NCBI GenBank assembly: GCA_023231265.1 | Contig: JALNVT010000018.1 | Coordinates: 1 to 20,856 of the forward strand | Length of the DNA: 20,856 nt | DNA from: Sphaerochaetaceae bacterium | GTDB lineage: Bacteria; Spirochaetota; Spirochaetia; Sphaerochaetales; Sphaerochaetaceae | Direction: 5' to 3' | In this document: piece after piece, positions 14,156-20,856 of the stretch | Layout of the letters: each line of letters starts with the position of its first letter | Numbering within the stretch: the stretch's first letter is position 1 | Program-made: the position numbers and the translations under genes | Notes under the pieces: generated by a model | The model's database searches: none | The model's input: the letters and a program-made list of their open reading frames with translations, nothing else | Told to the model about the DNA's origin: nothing

Positions 14156-15592
14156 ATGGGAATCTTTAAAAAGAAGATAGAAGAAGAGAAGATAGAGGAA
14201 CGATATATTCTCTGCTTAGATGGTGGTGGAATGAGGGGCATAGTCCCTGCAGTAGTTTTGGACAAATTAGCCCAATTGATGAAAGCTTATGATGATAAAA
14301 AGCCATTCTATTCACATTTCGATTTAATTGCTGGTACTTCAACTGGAGGACTTTTGGCACTTGCTTTGACCGTTCCCCCTCAATATATGAGTATTCCAAA
14401 AGAAGCTGGACCTACTGAAGTTATCAAATTTGAAAAACCCAAACAGTCTTTTATAGATAAAATCACAAAGAAACCAACTCCTGAAAAAAAAGAAGATATA
14501 ATAATACCTAGAGCATGTGATTGCTCAAAGTTACGATATATTTACAGTGAAAATGGTAGCAAGATTTTTCCAAATAGAACAAGATTATTTGGCCAGATGT
14601 TGAGTGCTAAATATAGAGCAGAACCCTTGGAGAATTTCTTACAATCTATATTCAATGAAGCAAAAATGTCTCAATGTTTTGTTCCAACCATGACAGTTGC
14701 CTATGAACTTATTGAAGGAAAACCTTATATGTTCAAAAGTTGGGATTCAAAAGACTTCTATGTAAAAGAAGCAGCAAGAGCTACTTCAGCAGCCCCAACT
14801 TATTTTGCTCCAGTTATCCTGCACGAAAGAGCTACAGATAAGAAACTCACTCTCATTGATGGAGGAATGGTAGCAAATAATCCTGTAATTTTAGCTTATG
14901 GTGAAGCAAAGAAATTATATCCAAACTGCAAAAAGTTCCATATAATATCTTTATCTACAGCAACCCAGATCTTCAGACTGGGTGATGGTGATATTACAGG
15001 CAGTGGTGTTATGGGTTGGATAGATCCTACAAAAGGAGCACCTATTCAAAAAATTTATGCATCCAGTCAAATGCAGATGTCCGATTATATGGCATCTACC
15101 AATGATGAGATTGAATATACCAGAGTAGATTATGAATTGGAATCAGATAACTTCAAAATTGACGATACAACAACTTATGCTATAGAAAAACTTGAAGAAG
15201 CTGGAAACATCGTTTATGAAAAGAATGAAGAACGTATAATGAACTATGTAGAAAAGATTATAAAGAAAGAAGACTTTTCTCATATCACTCCTCAGTCACA
15301 CATCGACCAAGAGGACAAGAAGGTATTGAAACAATACAAGGCAGAAACTTATTCTCCTCCAGAAGATGACGACTCAAATGATAAAACAGATGATTCTATT
15401 CTCGAGGTTGTTGAAGAAAGGTCTTTGCTTGAAAGAGAATTGAAACAAAGTAAATTTGGTGGACTTTTCAAGAGATTTATAAGTGCAAGAACAGCAGTGG
15501 ACAATTCAAATTTATTGCCTTCTTCAACTTCTACCAATGAGACTGACCAAGATTTTAACTTAGAAACAATCTCTGATTCAGAGAAAGAATGA
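14156..15592 (+). CDS. Patatin-like phospholipase / acyl hydrolase
   Basis: This 478-aa lipid acyl hydrolase has a Ser-Asp dyad. The start is ATG 14156 because GGAG lies 6 nt upstream at 14146-14149; a TTG at 14144 would overlap that site. The oxyanion loop is DGGGMRG (residues 22-28), the nucleophile is Ser62 in GTSTGG, and the catalytic Asp235 is in DGGMVANNP. The patatin domain spans about residues 17-350. From about residue 385 the tail is rich in Asp, Glu, Ser and Lys (PPEDDDSNDKTDDS) and looks disordered. No signal peptide is seen, so it is probably cytoplasmic or membrane-peripheral. It is followed after 12 nt by an unknown gene. Some patatin proteins are CBASS effectors, but no cyclic-nucleotide synthase is nearby, so a housekeeping lipase role is as likely. 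Confidence 0.92.
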   Translation: MGIFKKKIEEEKIEERYILCLDGGGMRGIVPAVVLDKLAQLMKAYDDKKPFYSHFDLIAGTSTGGLLALALTVPPQYMSIPKEAGPTEVIKFEKPKQSFIDKITKKPTPEKKEDIIIPRACDCSKLRYIYSENGSKIFPNRTRLFGQMLSAKYRAEPLENFLQSIFNEAKMSQCFVPTMTVAYELIEGKPYMFKSWDSKDFYVKEAARATSAAPTYFAPVILHERATDKKLTLIDGGMVANNPVILAYGEAKKLYPNCKKFHIISLSTATQIFRLGDGDITGSGVMGWIDPTKGAPIQKIYASSQMQMSDYMASTNDEIEYTRVDYELESDNFKIDDTTTYAIEKLEEAGNIVYEKNEERIMNYVEKIIKKEDFSHITPQSHIDQEDKKVLKQYKAETYSPPEDDDSNDKTDDSILEVVEERSLLERELKQSKFGGLFKRFISARTAVDNSNLLPSSTSTNETDQDFNLETISDSEKE

Positions 15593-15604
15593 GGAAAGCT
15601 TCAA

Positions 15605-16009
15605 ATGGATTACAAACAAGATAAACTTGAAGAATCTTTAACAAAGATGTGTTTGGAACTGGATAGTTATTTAGAAGATAAATATGGAGAAAAATATCCA
15701 CGTCATCCCAATCGTATGAAGAGGGGAGAAGCAGCCAGTGGTAACTATGATGGTTTATTTTCGGCTGGTACAAAATTCACTCTTGGATATGGCAGCTCTG
15801 AGGGTCGTGGATATATTGTTGATATCGATATAGTCACTCTTTCTTGGGTAAAAAAAGAAGAAGAAAAGCAGATCATTGATGATGGAATTTCTTACCTAAA
15901 AAATTTATTACCTAAATATTTTCCTGACAGGAAATTAGAAATTAAGCACGATGGGAATCTCTATAAAATTGTAGGTGATTTTTCATTGGGAATGAGCGAG
16001 ATCAATTAA
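15605..16009 (+). CDS. Hypothetical protein, 134 aa, coupled to patatin gene
   Basis: I do not recognise this protein. It is a soluble, charged protein with no signal peptide or membrane segment. Residues 1-30 are helical and acidic (EESLTKMCLELDSYLEDKYGEKY). A middle part is rich in Gly, Tyr and small residues (NYDGLFSAGTKFTLGYGSSEGRGYIVDIDIVTL). A C-terminal helix-strand part follows (KQIIDDGISYLKNLLPKYF, then LEIKHDGNLYKIVGDFSL). AGGAAAG precedes the ATG, and it starts 12 nt after the patatin stop, so the two are co-expressed. A terminator follows. It may be a partner or regulator of the lipase; this is inference from gene order only. Confidence 0.8.
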   Translation: MDYKQDKLEESLTKMCLELDSYLEDKYGEKYPRHPNRMKRGEAASGNYDGLFSAGTKFTLGYGSSEGRGYIVDIDIVTLSWVKKEEEKQIIDDGISYLKNLLPKYFPDRKLEIKHDGNLYKIVGDFSLGMSEIN

Positions 16010-16020
16010 TTATGCAAAAG

Positions 16021-16049
16021 AAAAAGACAATTGTATATTGTCTTTTTTT
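16021..16049 (+). terminator. Intrinsic terminator of the patatin operon
   Basis: AAAAAGACAAT (16021-16031) pairs perfectly with 16037-16047 around loop TGTAT and leads into a run of seven T (16043-16049). Confidence 0.9.
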
Positions 16050-16104
16050 ATGTCCTATAACTATAATTAGGATACGATATAATCAATAAAAAAGAGGAAG
16101 ATAT

Positions 16105-17964
16105 ATGATATATAAAGATAAATCCTATGGCCTTTTCATTGCGGATAGTGAAGAAAAAATTTTGAAAGATAATATTCCTACCCAAGAACAAATAAATAAG
16201 AAAGTATCTTCAATGATTCTTTCTGCTTCTGGTTGGAGAAAGATATTTGCAGAAAGTGGCGATGAAGAAGACGATAAAGAAAACCTTTCTATTGAAGACA
16301 GATATATTGCAGGATATGTAGCTTTAGCACTTGCAAAACACCTAGGTTGCTTTGATGGAACAAGTAAAACAGATCACAAAGAAACAACTGTTCTCATTGG
16401 AATGGATGCCAGACCTACAGGTCCTGCAATGTCTGATATTATCTGCAGAGTGCTTATATCTTTAGACATCAATGTCAAAAATATATTTATAGCCGCTGCG
16501 CCTGAGATAATGGCATATTCAGCTCTTGAAAAAGATGATATAGATGCTTTCTTGTATATATCAGCCTCTCACAATCCAGTTGGTCACAATGGAATTAAAT
16601 TTGGTTTCAATGGCGGTGTGTATACTGCAGCAACTGTAGCACCAATGATTGAAGACTTAAAAAAATTCTCAAGCAATGAGAAGTATATAAACATCGTCAG
16701 ATCATTGGTTGAAAATTGCAAGATCGAAACTTATGAAGAAGTTCTAAACAATATTCCAGCCTTGAAGAAACACAGCTTGGAATTATATAGAGACTTCATA
16801 ATCACAACTGCTGCAAAAGGTGAGAGCAACAAAGAATTCTTAGAATATTTGAAGGCAAAAATAAGCAAGCACCCAATTGGAATCGTTGCAGAGCTAAATG
16901 GCAGTGCAAGAGGATGCAGCATAGACAGAAAATTTTTCAAAGAAATTGGAGTCAAGAGCTTGATGGCAAATGATACCCCTCGACATGTGGTACATGCCAT
17001 TGTACCTGAAGGAGAGAATCTAGAACTGTGCAGAACTCTTTTAGAAGAGAAGTATAAAGAGGATAAAGATTTTGTTGTAGGATATGTTCCTGATAATGAT
17101 GGCGATAGAGGAAATCTAGTTTACATCAAAAAAAGTACAGGTAAAGCTGAAATTTTAAAAGCACAGGAAGTATTCGCACTGGTTGCTATGGCAGAATTGA
17201 GTTCAATAAGAGCCAAAGACCAGAATTCCAAACTAGCAATAAGTGTAAACGGCCCTACATCAATGAGAATCGATGAAATATGTAGATATTTAGATGTTGA
17301 GGTCTTCAGAGCAGAAGTAGGAGAAGCAAATGTTGTTGAACTTGCTCAGATGAAACGTGATGAAGGATATACAGTTAGAATTCTTGGAGAGGGTTCAAAC
17401 GGTGGAAACATAACCAATCCTGCAAAAGTAAGAGATCCTTTGAACACAATAATGACATTGATATCATTGTTGACCGACAAATCAATATTTGAAGAATACA
17501 GAAAAGTTTCAAAATATGAAGATGCTGAAATAAGTATTGAGAATATAATTAAATCTCTTCCTGAATACACCACAACAGATGCATTTTCAGCATCTGCGAA
17601 ACTTCATGTAAGATCCTCTCATGGTATATTAAAATCTAACTATGAAAGAGCATTTTCTGACTTCTTTGATAAAAACATTGATAGATTCAAAGGTTATGGA
17701 ATTGTATCTTACAGAGAATATCAGATGGAAGGTACCAATACAGTAGAAGGAATGGGAGAGAAATATAGAACCGCACCTTACAAAGGAGGTTTGAAAATAA
17801 CTTTCTTCAGTGAGAAAGATATCCCTCTAGCTTTCATCTGGATGAGAGGCTCTGGTACAGAACCTGTGTTCAGAATCCTTGTTGATTGCAAGAAGAGAGA
17901 TGATGATCTATATTCTTTTCTTCTAAAAGCACATACTGAGCTGATTACAAACAGTGATATGTAA
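16105..17964 (+). CDS. Phosphoglucomutase/phosphomannomutase family (alpha-D-phosphohexomutase)
   Basis: This 619-aa enzyme interconverts hexose 1- and 6-phosphates, linking sugar catabolism with nucleotide-sugar synthesis. The phosphoserine is Ser155 in ISASHNPVGHNGIKFG. The metal loop is D330-N-D332-G-D334-R, the sugar loop GEGSNGG lies at about residues 430-436, and the phosphate loop is RGSGTEP at residues 581-587. Four-domain order is normal. The length is larger than GlmM-type mutases (about 450 aa) and closer to long PGM2-like forms. AGAGGA lies 6 nt upstream of the ATG; a TATAAT at 16078-16083 may be a promoter -10, without a clear -35. It is monocistronic, with terminators on both sides. 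Whether glucose, mannose or pentose phosphates are preferred cannot be decided. Confidence 0.93.
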   Translation: MIYKDKSYGLFIADSEEKILKDNIPTQEQINKKVSSMILSASGWRKIFAESGDEEDDKENLSIEDRYIAGYVALALAKHLGCFDGTSKTDHKETTVLIGMDARPTGPAMSDIICRVLISLDINVKNIFIAAAPEIMAYSALEKDDIDAFLYISASHNPVGHNGIKFGFNGGVYTAATVAPMIEDLKKFSSNEKYINIVRSLVENCKIETYEEVLNNIPALKKHSLELYRDFIITTAAKGESNKEFLEYLKAKISKHPIGIVAELNGSARGCSIDRKFFKEIGVKSLMANDTPRHVVHAIVPEGENLELCRTLLEEKYKEDKDFVVGYVPDNDGDRGNLVYIKKSTGKAEILKAQEVFALVAMAELSSIRAKDQNSKLAISVNGPTSMRIDEICRYLDVEVFRAEVGEANVVELAQMKRDEGYTVRILGEGSNGGNITNPAKVRDPLNTIMTLISLLTDKSIFEEYRKVSKYEDAEISIENIIKSLPEYTTTDAFSASAKLHVRSSHGILKSNYERAFSDFFDKNIDRFKGYGIVSYREYQMEGTNTVEGMGEKYRTAPYKGGLKITFFSEKDIPLAFIWMRGSGTEPVFRILVDCKKRDDDLYSFLLKAHTELITNSDM

Positions 17965-17986
17965 GTTATTATTTGTATAGTATAAA

Positions 17987-18018
17987 GGCACTTATTAGTA
18001 CTAAGTGCCGTTTTTTTT
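17987..18018 (+). terminator. Intrinsic terminator of the phosphohexomutase gene
   Basis: GGCACTTA (17987-17994) pairs perfectly with TAAGTGCC (18002-18009) around a 7-nt loop. A G and eight T residues follow. Confidence 0.93.
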
Positions 18019-18472
18019 ACTCTATATTTTATTATACATCATTATGTTTAGTATTTTTATACATATAGAATTATTGAAATTACAATTTTTGTAAGCTAAA
18101 ATTTTTAAATATCATTTTGTTAATTCTTTTATTTTAGTGTAAAAAATATAGTTATATTTTGTTAATATAAAATTTTGACGAAATCTAAAGATTATTGGAT
18201 CTGTGGTCAGTTTTTGACAATATAGCGATTTATTACACAATTTTGGTATCTATTGTGTAAATTTGAATAAAATCATATAAAATCACAGAATATATTCACA
18301 CGAATCTGTATCAATAAATAGTAACATACCAAATTTATAAGCCAATTATGAGACCTTTATGCACTTTAAAATACGAAAAGATCAATTCTTGGCAAATTTC
18401 TTCAGTTTCAGCAATAATTACAGCTAAAACTACTGTATGGACACCTCAAAAATTAAAGCTTGAGATGGAATC
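18019..18472. other. AT-rich intergenic region without a confident gene
   Basis: The first 200 bp are very AT-rich and featureless. An inverted repeat lies at 18233-18260. From 18348 to 18476 a 42-codon frame (MRPLCTLKYEKINSW, then ISSVSAIITAKTTVWTPQKL) has coding-like composition but no ribosome binding site. Its stop overlaps the -35 box of the next gene. It may be a relic or spurious. Confidence 0.5.
18233..18260. repeat. Perfect 9-bp inverted repeat upstream of the 672-aa gene
   Basis: TTACACAAT (18233-18241) and ATTGTGTAA (18252-18260) are exact reverse complements separated by 10 bp, giving half-site centres 19 bp apart. A TTGACA begins just upstream at 18214. There is no T-run after it, so an operator is more likely than a terminator. 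Confidence 0.5.
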
Positions 18473-18501
18473 TTGATTTGTGGATATATGCAATCTATAA
18501 T
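18473..18501 (+). promoter_or_regulatory. Sigma70-type promoter of the 672-aa gene
   Basis: TTGATT (18473-18478), a 17-bp spacer and a consensus TATAAT (18496-18501) are present. The start codon is 52 nt downstream, with AAGGAG at 18541-18546. Confidence 0.75.
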
Positions 18502-18553
18502 ATAAGTACATTAATAAGAACAACTCGCATTTTTTCTATAAAGGAGCAAATGT

Positions 18554-20572
18554 ATGAGTATAACTATCAAATTTACTGATGATCTTAATTTGTTATTGGA
18601 CCTATCTCTATCAACTGTTGATAAAAGACATCAACTTTTATCTGCTGATATGCATGATTCACTTATTACTTGGAATTTTGATTGTGCAACAATTACAGAT
18701 AAGATAATAATTGATGATAAGTTTCTGAGAATAAAAAGAAACACAAAAATTCTAAAAAGCAACGAATATTCCTTCTCTTTTAAGATAACCACTCCTGTAA
18801 ATCAACCAGAGATATTTGCACCTGGCATAATTTTTAAAGATAACAAGGAAGGAACAGGATGTTTCCCCCGTATCAAAAAAGACAAAGCATATTCATTTGA
18901 TGAATCGAGAACCAACATACCTGGATGCATTGTACTGTTCAACAGCAGTTCAACATTCATAACATCCACAAGAGCTTCGTTGAATCATCAGTCTGTTGCG
19001 TTTCTGAAAAACGAAATAACATACAGGATGCCAGCTGAAGAATGGCCGACATCATACAATGGACGCAATATAGCCTATTTCACATCCGATAAAAGAGATT
19101 CAAGATTCAAAACTCTTGCTGAAGATACAGAATTTGAAAATGAATATCTAATCTATCTGGACAATGATGAAAGAGAAAGTAAATATATATATGATGATTT
19201 ATTTGAAAAATATAAAGGTTTCGCTTCCTATTTCAGAGGAATATGTGAACCAACAGAATCCACTTATATCTCATGGTGGGACTATAAAGCATTGCTTCTG
19301 ATACATCTTCTGAACATTCTGAATAGAGATGATAAAGGTACATTTATATGGATGGGAAAAGATAACGGAAGCAAGCAGCAGTATTACAATTATACAAGTG
19401 CCTCTTTCCTTGTAAAAAGTATTGAGGCTGCATGCATCTTCACAAATATGGATATCAAACTGATCAAATCTAAAATATCCAAACCAATGCTTCAACTTTT
19501 GGAAGAGACTGAAGATAGAATCATTCCAAATCATGACTACAAAAGACTTGGAGAGGAGATTGGAGACTTCTTCTTGAAAGGAGAAACATCAAAAGGAATA
19601 TATAAAGATAATTATGATATATGCAATGATACATGGGAATCATATGCTTCTAACAACTCCTTGAAAGTGCTGAGAAACAGCGTGAACACCCGTACCAATG
19701 GTGAGGCAATGTTGGCTTACACAAAATTATATTCTTCGATTGTGTATGATTTAAAACCTGAATATATGATGTTGATCAAACGAGTTGCTTCATTCTTCAT
19801 AGATCATCAAATGGACAATGGAAATTATGGAAAGTGGCTGAATGAGCAAGGTGAAGTAATTGATTCAAGAGGTTGTAACGGTGCCCACATGCTCCGATTC
19901 ATGATTGAATTATACAAGAAGACCAACAGCGTGAAGTATTATGAATCAATTCTAAAAGCAGTTGAATATTATGAAGGAATAATCATAAACAATGACTATT
20001 ATGGAGATACATTGGATACAAACTGCTGCGATAAAGAATCAGGAGCAATTCTACTGAACACATTCTTGAGCCTCTATGAGATGAAAGATTTTCATACAGA
20101 TAGATATTTAAATCTCTGCAAGAAAGCAGCCAACTTTGTCGTCACCTGGATTGTTTTAGATGACATAAAATTTAAATCTAGAACCCCTCTTGGAAAGATG
20201 AATTTTAAAACAACAGGGTTTACGAGCGTCTCAATAAGCAATGAATCGCTGGATTTCTATGGTATAAAAATAGCTTATGATTTCTTGAGACTGAATAAGA
20301 TTTGTGGTGATGAGTTCTATAAAGAAATGGCAATTCTGATGATCAAAGCATGCAGAGAATTGATATCTTCTCCTCAGAATGATCTTGGTAGGACTGATGA
20401 GTTCTATGGCTGGTTACCTGGTAAGATAAACCACACAAGATGGGATTACTTCAATGATCAAACGCGACTAAGTGGATACTTCGAAATTAATATTGCTTGG
20501 CAACAGATTGTTGTACTCGATTATCTTGATAAGATACAGCGTGATTTTTATTCAATATTCAAAGAGATTTAA
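18554..20572 (+). CDS. Unrecognised 672-aa protein, possibly a six-hairpin (alpha/alpha-toroid) carbohydrate-active enzyme
   Basis: No named family is recognised. There is no signal peptide or membrane segment, so it is probably cytoplasmic. Residues 1 to about 220 look beta-rich. Residues about 230-665 contain repeated helices with aromatic and acidic loops: STYISWWDYKALLLIHLL, NTRTNGEAMLAYTKLY, MDNGNYGKWLNEQGEV, a DTLDTNCCDKESGAILLNTF segment, and RWDYFNDQTRLSGYFEINIAW. This resembles the alpha/alpha-toroid architecture of many glycosidases, lyases and epimerases acting on sugars. Acidic residues in the DTLDTNCCDKE and WDYFNDQT loops could be catalytic; that is speculation. AAGGAG lies 7 nt before the ATG, and an overlapping ATG at 18550 is out of frame. 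It is monocistronic, with its own promoter and terminator. Confidence 0.85.
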   Translation: MSITIKFTDDLNLLLDLSLSTVDKRHQLLSADMHDSLITWNFDCATITDKIIIDDKFLRIKRNTKILKSNEYSFSFKITTPVNQPEIFAPGIIFKDNKEGTGCFPRIKKDKAYSFDESRTNIPGCIVLFNSSSTFITSTRASLNHQSVAFLKNEITYRMPAEEWPTSYNGRNIAYFTSDKRDSRFKTLAEDTEFENEYLIYLDNDERESKYIYDDLFEKYKGFASYFRGICEPTESTYISWWDYKALLLIHLLNILNRDDKGTFIWMGKDNGSKQQYYNYTSASFLVKSIEAACIFTNMDIKLIKSKISKPMLQLLEETEDRIIPNHDYKRLGEEIGDFFLKGETSKGIYKDNYDICNDTWESYASNNSLKVLRNSVNTRTNGEAMLAYTKLYSSIVYDLKPEYMMLIKRVASFFIDHQMDNGNYGKWLNEQGEVIDSRGCNGAHMLRFMIELYKKTNSVKYYESILKAVEYYEGIIINNDYYGDTLDTNCCDKESGAILLNTFLSLYEMKDFHTDRYLNLCKKAANFVVTWIVLDDIKFKSRTPLGKMNFKTTGFTSVSISNESLDFYGIKIAYDFLRLNKICGDEFYKEMAILMIKACRELISSPQNDLGRTDEFYGWLPGKINHTRWDYFNDQTRLSGYFEINIAWQQIVVLDYLDKIQRDFYSIFKEI

Positions 20573-20611
20573 CACATAAGAATTCACAAATCTCATGCCA
20601 TATCTTTAGTA

Positions 20612-20653
20612 AAAAATCTGCTATTAATTGAAACACATCAATAGCAGATTTTT
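20612..20653. terminator. Bidirectional terminator between convergent genes
   Basis: A perfect 14-bp stem (AAAAATCTGCTATT at 20612-20625 with 20640-20653) encloses a 14-nt loop. A-run on one side and T-run on the other allow termination in both directions. It lies 40 nt past the 672-aa gene and 13 nt past the minus-strand aminotransferase stop. Confidence 0.9.
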
Positions 20654-20666
20654 ATTCTTTTTTGAG

Positions 20667-20856
20667 CTATTTTAGATTGAAAACATATTTATCTATTCTA
20701 TCAAAAGCTTCAATAACTCTGCTTGTTGGCAATGCAAGATTGATTCTTATGGAATCAGGCCATACAAACATTCTACCATCCTGCCATGCGATACCGCAGT
20801 CATTTCCACGTTTCAAAAGTTCAGAGCAACCAACACCAGTTCTCTTGCTCCATTCA
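20667..20856 (-). CDS. MalY/PatB-type PLP aminotransferase (C-S lyase), C-terminal part only
   Basis: The last 63 codons of a minus-strand gene run out of the window at its right edge; the stop is TAG at 20669-20667. The visible sequence includes EWSKRTGVGCSELLKRGND, GIAWQDGRMF, then WPDSIRINLALPTSRVIEAF and DRIDKYVF. This matches the C-terminus of class I/II aminotransferases of the MalY/PatB group, where the Arg in the IRINLALP segment binds the substrate carboxylate. These cytosolic PLP enzymes often act as cystathionine beta-lyases. The PLP lysine and N-terminus are outside the window, so activity cannot be judged. Confidence 0.8.
   Translation of the reverse strand, partial: EWSKRTGVGCSELLKRGNDCGIAWQDGRMFVWPDSIRINLALPTSRVIEAFDRIDKYVFNLK

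Noticed and set aside
14156..16009. CBASS or other anti-phage system built around the patatin protein
   Set aside because: No cGAS/DncV-like nucleotidyltransferase, Cap2/Cap3, sensor or toxin-antitoxin gene is present; the neighbours are an unknown small protein and a phosphohexomutase.

Overview
The window is AT-rich and strongly resembles a host-associated spirochaete of the Treponema type. This rests on an archaeal-type UMP kinase, a short secreted protein of a style common in treponemes, and A/T-biased codon use. It is inferred from protein character; no database search was run. No rRNA, tRNA, CRISPR array or intact insertion sequence was seen.

Region 1 (1-8280) is a hemicellulose-oligosaccharide uptake and utilisation island. 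On the + strand it reads: 3' part of a sugar-binding lipoprotein/SBP gene, intercistronic hairpin, two ABC permeases, GH43 glycosidase, LacI-family regulator, GH1 beta-glycosidase, and a strong terminator shared with a convergent gene. The convergent minus-strand gene encodes a DUF4432/aldose-epimerase-like protein. A clear promoter plus a 16-bp perfect CG-centred palindrome precede it, probably the operator of the island's LacI protein. No ATPase gene is present here, so the transporter probably uses one encoded elsewhere.

Region 2 (8342-11078) is the most unusual part. It holds three tandem minus-strand cassettes, each with an A-rich (minus strand) upstream tract, a field of (T/G)AAGT pentamers often spaced 10 bp apart, a sigma70-type promoter with 17-bp spacer, a short signal-peptide-like reading frame, and an intrinsic terminator. 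Only the cassette nearest the sugar island keeps an intact 80-codon gene. The other two keep promoter and terminator but have lost the start codon, and one is also frameshifted. They are either dying paralogues whose promoters survive or transcription units that now make RNA only.

Region 3 (11101-14062) holds ssb (minus), an archaeal-type pyrH (plus), a GNAT acetyltransferase and a PflX-like radical SAM protein (minus, coupled).

Region 4 (14156-18018) holds a patatin-like phospholipase with an acidic tail, a coupled unknown 134-aa protein, and a 619-aa phosphohexomutase, each unit closed by a hairpin terminator.

Region 5 (18019-20856) holds a 535-bp AT-rich gap with an inverted repeat and a good promoter, an unrecognised 672-aa protein that may be a sugar-active alpha/alpha-toroid enzyme, a bidirectional terminator, and the C-terminus of a MalY/PatB-type aminotransferase running out of the window.
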